Part shown: piece after piece, positions 10,703-22,475 of the stretch
Layout of the letters: the number at the start of each line of letters is the position of its first letter
Numbering within the stretch: the first letter of the stretch is position 1
Assembly: GCF_019112545.1 (NCBI RefSeq)
Contig: NW_025064956.1
Span: forward strand, 24,824 to 88,823
From: Guyanagaster necrorhizus
Taxonomy: Eukaryota > Basidiomycota > Agaricomycetes > Agaricales > Physalacriaceae
Direction: 5' to 3'
Length of the DNA stretch: 64,000 nucleotides
The notes under the pieces: generated by a model
What the model was told of the DNA's origin: nothing
The model's database searches: none
The model's input: the letters and a program-made list of their open reading frames with translations, nothing else
Position numbers and translations under genes: made by a program

Positions 10703-11167
10703 TATTATGATTTTCTATTTTCTTTCTGGGATTTGACCTCTATTTATGCTTAGTCAGGGCGCCAGAACAAGTGCTTAAAACCATGGAATAAGGCTTAGTT
10801 ATCACAACTAGCTGAGTCTGTCATTGTCTTTTGATGCAACAGTGTTGCTCGATGACACACAACCAGCCTTTTATGTATGGTAATGATGCTCCAGAACAAT
10901 GAGCACAGAAACAGAGAGATACACAATAAGTATGTAGTATTATTAGCAGACCTTGTTCAGTATTTAAGGAGCTTGCTCTTGCTGGTAATCCTCAGCTTTG
11001 AGCTAAAGTTTATTCCATCTCATTCTACTCTCGAGCTAGTCACACAAAGCCTTGAAGCACAGGAAGTCAACATCAGTACACTAAAGTGAACTCTAACAGA
11101 AGGCTTGAACATGAAGCCATGTTAGTTTATCATGTGCTTGTTGATCACATGTGGCTTGAGCCTAACA
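10703..11167 (+). repeat. 3' LTR of element 2 (465 bp)
   Basis: It runs from TATTATGATTTTC (family TGTTATGATTTTC, with one G to A change in the terminal TG) to GAGCCTAACA. The reverse complement matches the solo LTR at 13,608-14,072 over its length, both 465 bp, with moderate divergence. Placement after pol and the polypurine tract fixes it as the 3' LTR. Confidence 0.85.
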
Positions 11168-12826
11168 TATATATCTTTGAATTACACTTTATTGCACTTC
11201 ATCCATGTTATATTCTCTACATACTTAAAGTCCAGGTATTATCATTCCTCTCTTGAACTGCATTGTGATTTGGTGTTGGTGTTTTAGTAGTGTGCATCCT
11301 GCACATTGTTGGCTCATTCTTTGCTGCTTCATAGCATTTCAGTCAGTTATTTCTCTTCAACTTGCAAGCATTACCACCCTATGACCTCCCTCTAATTGAT
11401 GTTCTTGTCATCTCTGTGCTCTCTAGCCTTGAGCTGAGTGATAAGCCTGGCTATTCATGTTGCTCAGAATGTGAAAAAGATATAAGATTGGCAGTCAAGT
11501 GAGATAGTGCAGCAGGATTTTCTTACCCATTGATGGCCAGATTCTTCCTGGCTACATATGCAATACCATTTGAGGGTATGACTGTTCTTCAAGTATGTTG
11601 AGCCAAACTTGAGAATCTTATTAGGATTTCTCTTTGATGCTCTACATGTATGAATCACTAGGATTGCTCTCTGATACTCTACAAAATATGTGAGATCTGG
11701 TGGAAGGGTAGTTTACAAAGTCAAATGTGGGCTTGGTGCACCTGCCATTCAAAGATGTCCTTCTTTTTACTGAAATATCTGCAGTGTTCATCTAGTAATA
11801 GCAGCAATTAAATAATATAGCTGACTTCAAAGTCTGCTTCAGTGCTATTCATATGCCACCAACATACTGATGTGACATATGCATATGTATCTTTCTGTTG
11901 GTAATGCTTGGTTATTTACAAAGGCTAACATAGGTGGCCTTAAGCTTTGCTTGACTGTATTGGACCCATGTCTATTGAAGAGCACACAAAACAATGTTTG
12001 TCTTCATCTGGAAGATGCATATACAACCAAAATTTTTTCATACAGTGGAGAGATGATGTTTGCTTGTGTGTTGGTGCATTACTTCACAGGCATAACTATG
12101 TCATTCTGAAGATGTATCTAGTAAGGTATCATGTTCCCCATGGAACAGTCCAGAGCCATAGCAAATGATGCCAGTGTTCAAGTTTTACACAGTATCTAGG
12201 CTGCATTTTTGACATTGGTGGCAGTATGTGATGAGGTATGTCATTGCATTCTTCAACATCTTGGGTTTCTCATACTGGAAAGCCATAGTTGTTAGTCTCA
12301 CTAATTCCTAATGTTCATGCTTTGCACTTCTCACTCTCCTGCAAGGGTTGCTCTTACCATATGTATCATTCAATACTCAGTTGGTGGGTCTGACTTGTTC
12401 TTATTATTGTAGATATCTAAATGACCATTGTTCCAAAGCAATTTCATCTTGGAACAACTTATGAGAGCATGTCTTCATCAGAGCTCATGTTAGCCTGATA
12501 AAGAACTCTGTAACAAGAGCATGACAAAAGTCAAAGTTCACATTCACTGATTCTCCACTCTGAGGGTTGGTTACTGTGCACTGTCATCCTGGCACTTGTT
12601 ACAACTATGTAATGTATTAAGTTTAATGGTATACTCTGCTTTCTCAAAACAACAAAATGCAGATGCTCATTTACTCAGGTGCAGGTTGTCATGGACTGGT
12701 GCCCTGTCATTTTTGTGTTCACTTGCACCAGTAGCAGAATCCTGGCATGATATTTGTTTCACACTTTCTGCTGGTATTTTTGCCACTCTGATACATCTAT
12801 GGAGGATCTAGTGTTTCTTACTTATT
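11168..12826. other. Unassigned CpG-poor DNA
   Basis: No gene is recognised. Only short open stretches occur (up to 76 codons). CpG is very rare, as in the neighbouring transposons, so this is probably older transposon DNA. A small local duplication is visible near 11,616-11,680 (aggatttctctttgatgctc and aggattgctctctgatactc). Confidence 0.5.
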
Positions 12827-14883
12827 ATAGTGATATACCCACTGTATGTCTAGACATGTAACTTTGCAAATTATGACAATACACTGACAGTATCACAGTA
12901 TACTATGCACACAAAAAGAATATGGCTAGAGCAGTGAAATGAGACTTTTATGACAGCTGGCTTGAGTGACAATAGGTGGAGGGCATGGTCTAGCAGTAGG
13001 ATGATACCAGAGGAGATCATACTGCATATGAGGCTCTAGCACTTGACACTAATTGTGCTAATACAAGTACAGAAAGACCCACTAAAAATAAAGAGCACAT
13101 GATCAAAATACAATCAGGGCTTTGCACTCAACTTTGCATCACATTAATCAATGGCACATAAGTATTAAATTGCTGAGGGATATGTTCTAGAACAGAGCAA
13201 TGGTGCACAATGAGATATACCTGAATAGTGGAATCATTGGGCAAGAAATGTGAAGATTTAGTGAAAGTAATAACCAGAAATGATTCTAAGAGTCTAGAAT
13301 GACTCCTGTGCATGGATTAATTGCTCTTGAGAGATAAAAAAGTGAAGAGACCTGTAGCTAGGCCACAAACGGAGATAACTAGTGTCAGGTTGCATAGAAA
13401 CAGAAGGCAGTCCTGATCCAGAGCAGAATATGCATGTCAGATAGTGACATGTGCATAAATGATACACAAAAGACTCTGGAACAGAGTCTTGAGCATTTAA
13501 ACTACTATATTTGGTGTCTCTTAGAAAGTTTAATAGTAGCTTATTTAATTACTGCATTGTAAGAGTAGTAGACAAGTTTCTGACCCCCCACAGTTGCAGT
13601 GTATTGGTGTTAGGCTCAAGCCACACATGATCAACTAGCCCATGATAAACTAACATGGCTTCATGTTTGAGCCTTCTGTTAGAGTTCACTTTAGTGTACT
13701 GATGTTGACTCCCTGTGCTTCAAGGCTTTGTGTGATTTGCTCAAGAGTAGAATGAGGATGTATAAACTTTAGCTTGAAGCTGAGGATTACCAGTGAGAGC
13801 AAGCTCCTTAAATACTAAATAAGGTCTGCTAATAATACTACCTACTTATTGTATATCTCTCTGTCTTTATGCTCATTGTCCTGGAGCATTGTTACTGTAC
13901 ATAAAAGGCTGATTGTGCATTGTTGAGCAACACTGTTATGTCAGAAGACAATGACAGATTTGGCTAGTTGTGATGACTAAGCCTTGTCCCATGGTCTTAA
14001 GTGCTTGTTCTGATGCTCTGACTAAGCATAAATAGAGGTTAAAAGAATAGAAAAGAATAGAAAATCATAACAATTGGGCATGAAGGCCTTGCACTTCAAC
14101 TCTGGGTTTGTGTTTGTAACTTCAGATGAGAGAATAGACCCATTATTGATATCATTGAGAGAGATTTGAGAACTGCACAAGATACAGAAGCTTGCAAGTG
14201 ACTGTAATTCTATTTAATCAGAGGTTTTGAATTGTGCTCTAGTCTGAGAATAAGAGAGCAGTGTCTGAAGGGCACTCTTTTAAGTTTTTGAGGTCTTTGT
14301 GATGCAAGATGCTACAGGTGGCAGAGGTTGAAACCCTTTGAATCTGTGGATGGGGTTTTATTGTGTTTTTTGTGTCTGAATCACATAGGTTTGAATGCTG
14401 TGGGTCTATGATCATTTTAGAGACTCATGCACAGTGGTTTGAACCCTTTGGCACTTGTGGATGTATTTGTGAAGTGTTTCTGCTTAGAGCACAAAGCTTT
14501 GCATTGTGTATTATGTGTATTAGGGATTTTGAGTTGATCTGAGTAGTGCTTGAGACTATTTGAGAGTTTTGTGGAAGTGTTTCAATGTATTGTATTGAGC
14601 TACAGTACTCTTGCCTTGAGGTCTGGCAACTTTTGTTGCCACCTCTTGTTTTTAAACAAAAAGCTTGAGACTTAGAGAGATCTGAGATGGTTATACTCAT
14701 GCTATTGCTATTCAGGCACAGTGGATCCCAAGAGAAACAATTATACTTACTATAGTTATTCTTATCACATTATAATCCCCTAATGAATTAAGAAGTATTG
14801 TGTACATGTTGGTGTGGGTGTGATCAGTGGATAACACTCTGCTGTGTCAGTTTTCATCTTATGTGCATGCAAAACCTCTTCAA
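12827..14883 (+). repeat. 2-kb dispersed repeat, copy A
   Basis: This region is collinear with copy B at 23,888-26,132, with many substitutions and indels. Shared landmarks: ACCAGAG...TGCATATGAGG near 13,010, TTCTGACCCCC CACAGTTG near 13,578, GTGTTTGTAAC near 14,110, and GTTGCCACCTCTTGTTTT near 14,635. It contains a solo LTR at 13,608. No coding capacity was found and CpG is depleted. The class is unknown; no clear terminal inverted repeats were seen. It ends next to a pogo-type transposase remnant, but copy B has no such neighbour, so the two are probably unrelated. Confidence 0.7.
13608..14072 (-). repeat. Solo LTR of the element-2 family, with target duplication
   Basis: On the plus strand it runs TGTTAGGCTC...AATCATAACA and is the reverse complement of the 10,703 LTR family. 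It is flanked by ATTGG on both sides (13,603-13,607 and 14,073-14,077). Copy B of the host repeat has the uninterrupted site GTGTATTGGGCACAG near 24,885, an empty-site control. A solo LTR arises by recombination between the two LTRs of a full element. Confidence 0.92.
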
Positions 14884-15009
14884 TGGATACACATATTGCT
14901 CCAGAGTCACCCACTCTCTCTTAGCTTTATCTTCTTCCTGGCTGACAATAAGTATCTATGGCCTGTATGCAGAGTCCAGCAAAATAATTTCTGGTGTCTG
15001 TTATAGAGG

Positions 15010-16440
15010 GTGGCACTGGACAAAGAACATGTATGTCTTTACAGCATTGTGGTGAAATATGCAATGCAGGACAGATGGAATATTGACAGATCTGGTCTTG
15101 TCATCTTTGCCATCTCAGATCATATCTTGGTATCTGGTCCTATGAGCAGACAGAAACAAGACAAGTTCTGCATCACCATATGTTTTGCTGTGAATGCAGA
15201 TGGAAGTGAGTGGATGCTAGTTGTTTTCATTAGAAAGTCAAAGTGACCATGGTGTATCAAGAAAAAGAGTCTGATGGAAATGGGATTCTATTATTGAGAC
15301 AATAAAGAGGTCTGGATGATGAGCAAAACTATTTATGGAGTGGGTAAAGATGTTTAATTTAAAGATGAAGAGAAAGATGTGGCAGGTTCTGCTCACCTTG
15401 GACAACTTTTGAGGGCATTCCATCACTTATACACCCCATAACATGAAGCTGGAGTTCTTTGAGCCCAACATGACTTTATATGTCCAGCTGCTAGATGCTG
15501 GTGTTATCTGCTGCTTCATGGCACATTATCAGAATGCTATGTGTACCCATGCACTTGATCTTGACAATCTTGGAGAGCCTGAGATCTTCAAGCTTGATCT
15601 CCTTAAAGTTATGACCATTGCTCATGATGCTTCTGCAAAGGTCAGCAGCAAAACAATAGCAAACTGCTGGAAACACACTGGTATAATCCCTGATGATGCA
15701 CTTGAGTCACAGTCCACCACACCATCCCATGATTTCCAAGACACCTCTCTCCTTAAGTCTGCATGGAACCTTGTTCAAAACTTTGCCTCAGCAGACAAAT
15801 GCATGCTTTCAGAGATTGAACAGGCATTGCAGGAACTGCTTGGGAACCAATATGCTGATGCTGACTGGCATCCTGCTCTTACAGCTGTTATAAATGCAGA
15901 GAATGATGTCAGTACAGCACTAAAGGCAGTCAATCAGTTGGCCCCTTCATTACAGTCAAAAATGAACACACCTCTCACCCAAATTTCCCCCATTCAACAG
16001 GTCTAGACAGTAGATAAAATATTGAAGGATCACCTTGTCTAATTGAAACAATGAAATTGCATCTTTGGTTCCATTCCAACCATTGAAGAGATGGTTAACC
16101 CTATTGCAGAAGAGTATATTGAAGATCTTGAGGCAATGCCAACAGATGAGGAGATTGTTGCTGCTGTCAAGCATGATATTGTAGTAGAAAATGGGAAGTA
16201 ACTGTCACAGATGATGAGGAGGAGGAAGAGGAGGGTGAGGAAGAACAGATCTTGATAACTACAAGGGAAGGGTTTGAGCTTATTCAAAAGCTGAAGGCAT
16301 TTTTTGTTTCACAAGGTGACCAGGATGGATTAGTACCACAGCTAAGGAAGTTGAGAGAAGCATTATTCAAGGAGATGCATGGAAAGCTGATCCAAAAGCC
16401 ACTGACAGCCTTTTGGGGTGATGATGACATTGTCACATAA
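15010..16440 (+). pseudogene. pogo/Tigger-type DDE transposase, degenerate
   Basis: From 15,060: YAMQDRWNIDRSGL (first catalytic Asp in the NxDxxG context), RQKQDKFCITICFAVNADGSE, then after stops LDNF-stop-GHSITYTPHN (second Asp near 15,400) and MKLEFFEPNMTLYVQLLDAG (near 15,445), followed by ANCWKHTGI. This is the DDE_1 family order used by pogo/Tigger elements. The C-terminal part (about 16,080-16,440) reads EEMVNPIAEEYIEDLEAMP and FELIQKLKAFFVSQGDQDGL, matching the acidic and helical tail. The N-terminal HTH/CENP-B-type domains are not seen. Frames change and stops occur, so it is inactive. Confidence 0.8.
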
Positions 16441-16730
16441 TGTCACATGTCACATCATATGCTATTTTGGTTCTGCATAAATCTATAAATGCATATGGTT
16501 TGGATGTCTCCTGACCATATGCATTGTGAGGTAGTCAACTGTACTCAAGTTATTTCATTGCTGACTGAGCACAAAGACTCTGGTGCAGTGTAGGAACTTA
16601 CTAGAATACTATAGAAATATATCACTTGTAGTATATAAGTAGCTTGAATTTTTCCAATATGAAGGAACTCGCTACAAACTCCAACTACAGTTGTGTAATA
16701 CAACTCTTATCTCAATCCCAAACCTCAACA
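16441..16730. repeat. Possible LTR-like segment
   Basis: TGTCACATGTCACATC...CCTCAACA has TG...CA ends, a TATA-like TATATAAG near 16,635 and a pyrimidine-rich end, all LTR-like. No target duplication or second copy was found in the window. It lies at the transition from CpG-poor to CpG-normal DNA. Confidence 0.3.
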
Positions 16731-16853
16731 ACTTTTGAGGTCTAAGGATACAAATGCAACTAGACATTACATGAACATATCATCAAGCACCTCTTCACCA
16801 TCAACAAAACAACCAGCATCCAAAGGCCACTCCAGTGCAGCGCTACCAATTGC

Positions 16854-17330
16854 CTATTCTTCTTCCAAAGCATCCTCAGCATTTAGCAAACAATGTTTCC
16901 AGACACTACTGACATCTTTACACAGGGCAAACTTGAGTATTTGGAGTGCCTCGACAATGTCTGCATGTAGGCGGTTACGAAGCTTATTAATCGTGACACC
17001 GGCAGCTGAGAACACTCGCTCGTTCACAACAGACGATGCCATGATAGGTAGATAATCGAGCGCTATCGCTGCCCATACGGGAAGACGCTCTGAGTTCAAC
17101 TATACAACCTTAACAAATGAAATGGGCACAGATGGGAAAAAAGGACATACACCCCACCATGTCACAATGGACTGATCCTCATTCAAGTGATCCTTCGCGT
17201 TTATATACTCATTGTATCGTAATCCGTATCTCAGAACCAAATACTGTGATTTAGCAGGGTTTCTGATCGACAGTAACTCAAATATTGTGGATGTGGTCAT
17301 ACGACGAACGTTGGAAAGGTTCTTCTCTGA
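16854..17330 (-). pseudogene. hAT transposase, C-terminal dimerisation part
   Basis: The exon above 17,150 reads NPAKSQYLVLRYGLRYNEY and NEDQSIVTWWG; a 51-bp intron (17,100-17,150, gtatgtcc to ttgtatag) joins it in phase to LNSERLPVWAAIALDYLP, ASSVVNERVFSAAG and KLRNRLHADIVEALQILKF. This is the hAT C-terminal domain (WW, ERVFS, NRL..E..ALQ.LK). The protein ends at 16,854. It supplies exactly the part missing from the hAT pieces at 22,476-27,307 on the same strand, so it may be the 3' end of the same element. Confidence 0.83.
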
Positions 17331-18204
17331 AAGGTCAATACACAGAAAGGCATATAATGCTTGGATGGCCTCTGTAACGTACCGCGCTCTCGTTTTCGAG
17401 GTTGCATATGCTATTGATTATGGGTCTGGAACTTCCTACACGCTGCTGTTCAAATGAATGTTCCATCGGAATTGGAGCGTGGAATACAGAAAGTGATATC
17501 TATCAGGGCACGATACATATCCTGTCGGCGAGTTCAGCTCAGCAGTGTTACATCGGTGAAGATGTTGATTCTGCTAACCAGCGTCGCCGTACTATTGACT
17601 CGGTATTCTGATGAACACGCAAATCGGACAATGGTTCATTGTTCCCGGCACATTTCCCTGTTGTCTCACGTCTTCCAAAAACCAGCGACTGGCCTCCGCC
17701 CTCTTATGTGCAAGGGAAGGAAAGCCGTTAGGGAACAAATTGGGAAAACGAGGGAGCATATTCTACGAGAGATATTGGTCATTCGAAAACGTGCAACGAG
17801 AGAAGGCGTACAGGATCCAGCAACTCCGTACTCGTAATCGAACGCCACGCTCAAAATTCAGTCTTCAAATTTGAAGCGGCAGTGATGTCAAGTTTCCAAA
17901 CAGCTCTCCCAAACATCCTCGGATCTGCGAAATATGAGATTGATTGACCTCCGCCCGTACTAAGCGCTAAACACATACGCAATATCGATAACGGCGGTAA
18001 AAAGGAGGTTGAAGTGAACATCGCGAAAATCAGCATCCGCGGTTGCCTGATTGTTCACTAGCCACGAGCCATGACTGTGAAACATGATGACATGACGTTA
18101 TATCCTATCCATCCGTGACTTCTCGCGGGTCTACCAACATTTACTACGGCCAGCCATCTCTTTTGGCGACTTCATGCACCTTTCATGTCAGAGGCGGTAA
18201 GGCC
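17331..18204. other. No confident gene
   Basis: The plus strand has an open stretch at 17,454-17,837 (127 codons) containing KTREHILREI, which resembles the TREHILRECPLYE motif in the LINE at 30,683. The match is eight residues long and may be chance. Nothing else was recognised. CpG is normal here. Confidence 0.35.
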
Positions 18205-18859
18205 AATCGATCTTTGCCTTTCGAATTTGAGGGGCCCATTATGCTAATACCGTTCAGTGGGACTAACACTACGGAGAGCAGCCAACCCTTGAAGAGGAGA
18301 TGCAGCAGAGGGGATAGCAGACGTACCCGAAGCCTTCTCTTCCTCAGAAGACGATCTCTGGGTAAACAAACGCCTCGCGCAAATGTAGATAGCTGTAATC
18401 GAGGGACCCACAAGCTCAACGGCTGATTCCAACACGGCATTGCAGCTTCAGTAGCCGACCTGGCCGGAAATACCATAATCAGACGAACCATGGCCAGCAG
18501 TTTTAGTAGCATACCACAGAATTGGCCCCCCTTCAAATGGTTATCGGTAATTTCCCAAAGATTTCGCCTAAGGCCTTCGTTTGCGGTCGCATCGACAGCT
18601 GAAAACATCGAACTAAGCGGTTTGAACCATAGTTGGTGCCCTCCTGGTTTGAACACATACAAATGGACAGTGCGAATAAACCCGAAGGCGAGTGCAGAGA
18701 GCCAGTAAAATCCGAAGGGTAAAGGGAAGACTGGAATATGCAGGTGCACCAGCAAAGCAAATCGAAAGACAACAAAATACTCATTTTCATCCATCAAAAT
18801 GCATTCTTTGTACACGTAAAACCAACATTTTCGAGTCCGAAAGCAATACGATAAGAAAT
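18205..18859 (-). repeat. 655-bp duplicated segment, copy 1
   Basis: The reverse complement equals 32,947-33,601 with the same length, no indels, and three differences seen, all near the ends. Both copies keep a long open frame (about 218 codons inside the shared part), which contains FPLPFGFYWLSALAFGFI and LLKLLAMVRLIMVFP, hydrophobic membrane-like segments. Here it is isolated: the upstream coding sequence found near copy 2 is absent, so copy 1 is probably the derived copy. No terminal inverted repeats or target duplication were seen. Confidence 0.92.
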
Positions 18860-18927
18860 GAATCAGACAAGCACAAAACAGACCTCCACACGTGCAGAGA
18901 CATCCTCTCCTCCTCACCAGTTCTCAC

Positions 18928-21900
18928 TTACCCCCTCAACGCCTTCAGGATTTCATTACTGAGATACTGAAAGATCCCATCCTCGACTTCCGACGGGAAC
19001 ATCTCAATAAACGAGCCCCTCCTAATCCCATGCACAAAGTACCGCAACTGTCCACTCTCATCTTGCATGATCCCCAAATCCATCCGGCAAAATGTCTCTA
19101 TCGAGAGCTGTCCCTTGAACCACCGTTTCTCCAACCGAATCAGCTCGGCTAGAGTACCTTCGGCGAACTTCCTCATCTCTGCATCGGCCTGCTCCAGCGA
19201 AGCCCGAGTCCCACCTGACCTATGCACGAGCTGGCCATTGCTTCTGCGCGCAAATGTGCTGTTAGGTGGTTTGATGAGATATGAACACAGGGAAATAACT
19301 TTGCACTTACTTCATCGTAGCCAAATCCCAGCCTTTCGTTCTCAGCCACACAGAGCGGTACGAATATTCGTCTCGCTCCACTCCGTGCACCTCCCGCAAT
19401 CCAACCTCATCCATCGGCATAACATAGAACACACACTTGACCTTCCCTTTGATCATGAAAACGTGCCATTCGACGTGTCGATCTAGCGAGCGGACATGCT
19501 GTTGCTTCATCCATCGATACTTGGGGTGCGCGGGCAGCTCGCTAGGCGTTACGCATGCTTCGACATGATCGAAGTTATGGCTCCCTTCGCGCCTGAAAAT
19601 CCAAGACCGAATATCTATATTGTCGTCGCGACCATCGAGTGAGAGGAGGCGTGTTTCTGGCCGTGGCGTTCCCATCTTGTATTTAGCGATGTAATCGAGG
19701 TCTCCGATGAGGTCGAACTTCCCTGCCGCCCGCAGCAGTTCATTGACGGTACCAAAGGTGGCGTTGATTTTATTTAAAGAGTGGAGGAAACGCTCGCGTG
19801 TGCTGGGGTCTTTAAGCCCAGGGACCATATCACTAGGTGCAGACAATAAGTATTGCACAATGGACAGAAGTGATAGCTTACAGAGCACCAGATAGATCTA
19901 CACCTCCCCAGATTAGGTCCGCCTTGATAGTCCCTAGGAAGACCCGGTCTATGAAGTCACTCCATGACATGAATGCCACATCTGTAAAGCTCCTACGCGA
20001 CCAGTAGTACCCTAAGAGGACCTACAACAGAATACCATCAGTGCAACAATTCGGAAATAGACCGAGATCACCCACCAACTGATGGATCCAAACTCCCGAA
20101 TAGCCTCTTCGGGGCTTAACGCCGTCTTTGAGATCCTTCAATGGAATTTCGTGAATAAATCCCTTGATCGCTTTATGCGTAACTAAAAGCTGGACGTCCG
20201 TTCGCGGCAAATTGACCTTCACCCAGAGAGAGTTCGAGTTGATGATGGTATGAGTGTTTCCCCACACCTTCGCATTTGGCGAGAACGGGTTGGGAGGGCC
20301 GGGTACGACGAGAATGTGCTTAACGGTTCGGTCCACGGGTACGTCTGGCACCACCGGAGGCGGTACTTCTCTCCGTGGGCAATAAGGAAATGACGGACAG
20401 GCTAACAAAGGGATTGAGTCATTTTGTCTGGATATCGGCAATGAAAACGAACTTACAAGGCCCAGGTTTCTTCCTAAGGATATCAACCAACTCGTCGGCG
20501 ATGACTCCCAGAGTATCAAAATTATCGTCGATACCGTGGATAGGGACATTGGCGCCCCTGGCAACACTCATAACCCAGTACTGCAAATGCCTAGACCTCG
20601 ATGATCGCATCACCGAAATATCAAGACGACAAAACAATGCAATAGAGGGTACATGTCCTAGGATCTCTGTCTCGCGCTGGACGAGCTCCGCCAAGGTACG
20701 CTCCGCGAAGTCGATAAGCTCTTGATCAGAACGGATGCGGGACTCCTCGTCGTGAGCCGTCAAATCTGGGAACTCATCCTCGTCCTCTGGCTGAGCTCTT
20801 AGTCGTCCCCTTCGTCATGGTCAGAAAAGCTTCGGTACAGAAAGACGGGAACACAAACTCGAGCTCGAACAGCGGACACCGACTGTACTGTGTCTCCGCA
20901 ACCCAACTGTTATCAAGTTCCTTCCTCTTCGACACCCTCACTTTCACGACCTCTCCACCGACAAGGAACACCCGCCACTCGATGTTGTATGGAACGAAAT
21001 CCTGCTGGAGCCAGCGGTACGTCGGGTGCTGGCTCTCCCTCATCGCCGAACGGTAATTCGACGACTGTATCTGCTTTGGTAGCAACACATGCCGTTCGCA
21101 GTGCGAGCCTTCGCGTTTGTATATCTGGCCCGGGGCTTTACTACCTACGACGGAAGTCTTGGGACGTGGCGTCGAGGTCACGGATTCGGCGATGGAGTCG
21201 AGGCTCTCGATGACGCGCAATTTTTGGGCGGCGTACTCCATCTCGTCAATATCGGGCAAGACAGTGGTCTTTTTGCAGAGTTCGCGCATTCCTGAGACAA
21301 ATGTTCCCAGACGGTCAGGAGAAGCGAGGGATGGGATTAAGGACCTGGGTACGAAATACGAATGTCAGAGATGGCAAAAGTACAACAGATCTGTGCCTAC
21401 AGATCGTCGCTTGAAGGGTCCGTGAGACGAGCAATGATGCATGTATACTGGTTAAGCTTTACAAGCTCGGATGGCGAGGAGACCTTTTCGACAAAGCATT
21501 CGATACTACACCTCGTCACGGAGATGAAAGGAGTATCCGGGAAGCGAGTAATCAGGAGTGTCTTCTCAAATCTATCAAAAAAGCGCACTGAACACCAAAT
21601 ATCACTCACCATGTAATGCGCATACCATTGCCCCCATTTCTGGCCCGTCGCCAAAAGCGGGGCTGACCCGGGGGCCAGCCTGAGCGGATATATGAAACCA
21701 CGACAGTTCTCATCCTTCAAAAGGTCGGCAGATTGTTGAGGCGAGCAGCGCATGTCCTCCCACTCGACTCCCAGACGGTTTTCGTGGGCGTGCCACGAGT
21801 TATGCGGTCCTTTTTCGGGTTTGGGCCCCATTACGAGCAAGATCGATATTTTGCGTTCCCAGGGCATGTCAACACCTCCGGTCTTAGAGGCCTCGGTGGA

Positions 21901-22354
21901 GCTGTTTTTGTAATAACGTTCAATCGCGTATACGAAAAGAGAAGAGCCACTGAAGAACTAATTACCTTGGATGGCCTGACGCGTCGCTTGAAGGTGAGCG
22001 CAGCTCAATATCGATTCGAGGAGATTGAGAGTGCCTAACTACGCCGTTCTGTGGCGCTGTTTCCTGGTCTAGTGCAAGTTGAGATGCGGCAGTATCCCCC
22101 ATTGGAGAATGAGATTTCCCTGCACTCGGCCCTTCAAACAACATCAGAGATAAGTAAAATGCAATTTATTTCGATAACACACCTCCGCTTGGCTTCAAAG
22201 AAATTTCTCCGCCTCGAGGAGGAAGAGTATCTGCTTCTGCATCCATTTCCATCGGTTCTCCGATATCTCCGTTGGTGTCAGAAATATCAGTCCGTGTTCG
22301 AGGGAAATCATCAGGACTGGAAGATGCCTTTCTTTTGAGTGGGTTTGAAGCCAT
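18928..22354 (-). CDS. Two-module protein of unknown function, ATP-grasp-like features
   Basis: Nine exons: 22,183-22,354; 21,966-22,131; 21,449-21,901; 20,839-21,344; 20,457-20,795; 20,076-20,401; 19,882-20,021; 19,311-19,832; 18,928-19,243. They sum to 2,940 nt, 979 residues plus TAA. ATG at 22,354 opens a disordered basic N-terminus (MASNPLKRKASSSPDD). Two modules repeat the same order. Module 1 (about 128-545): KISILLVMGP, FVSGMREL, YKREGSHCERHVLLP, YRWLQQDFVPYNIEWRVFLV, FCRLDISVM. Module 2 (about 570-979): KHILVVPGPP, FLHSLNKI, FRREGSHNFDHVEA, YRWMKQQHV, VEWHVFMI, FCRMDLGIM. The K/R-EGS block, Q-(x)-EWRVF strand and C-R-(L/M)-D block recall ATP-grasp folds; this is an inference. The two could be separate genes, but the 55-bp intron at 20,402-20,456 joins them in frame. 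The weakest splice is 20,796-20,838 (43 bp). Confidence 0.72.
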
Positions 22355-22475
22355 TTTTTTTTGACTCTTGTAAGCTAAGAGTCGATCGTAAAATGCTAAA
22401 TGGGAGGTAATTGTTAAGCTTCAACGCGCACGTGGTCACGTTGGAAAAAGGTCCGGACCGGATGATCCTTACCAC

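Larger units (their letters stand above)
7595..11167 (+). mobile_element. Ty3/gypsy chromovirus (element 2), plus strand, 5' part off-window
   Basis: The visible part begins in the reverse transcriptase at the right edge of element 1 and ends with a polypurine tract and a 465-bp 3' LTR. Its first 75 bp encode GARYYTKLNVQWGYNN and VHIKEGDE; the same reverse transcriptase resumes at 8,233 with FRTNRGLFKP after an inserted copia fragment. The chromodomain near 10,490-10,640 makes it a chromovirus. Its 5' LTR, gag and protease should lie left of the window if element 1 inserted here. Many stops, mostly TGA where the family has CGA, show it is dead. Confidence 0.85.

Noticed and set aside
12827..16440. 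Repeat A as the left half of the pogo element
   Set aside because: Copy B of the same repeat ends at the equivalent place without any transposase beside it.
17740..17840. TREHILRE motif as a second LINE fragment
   Set aside because: Only eight residues match and the next residues diverge at once; no RNase H block or poly(A) was found nearby.
18115..18426. Plus-strand gene over the 655-bp duplicate, copy 1
   Set aside because: Its counterpart strand has the longer frame and the membrane-like segments, and copy 2 lies on that same strand as the upstream family motif.
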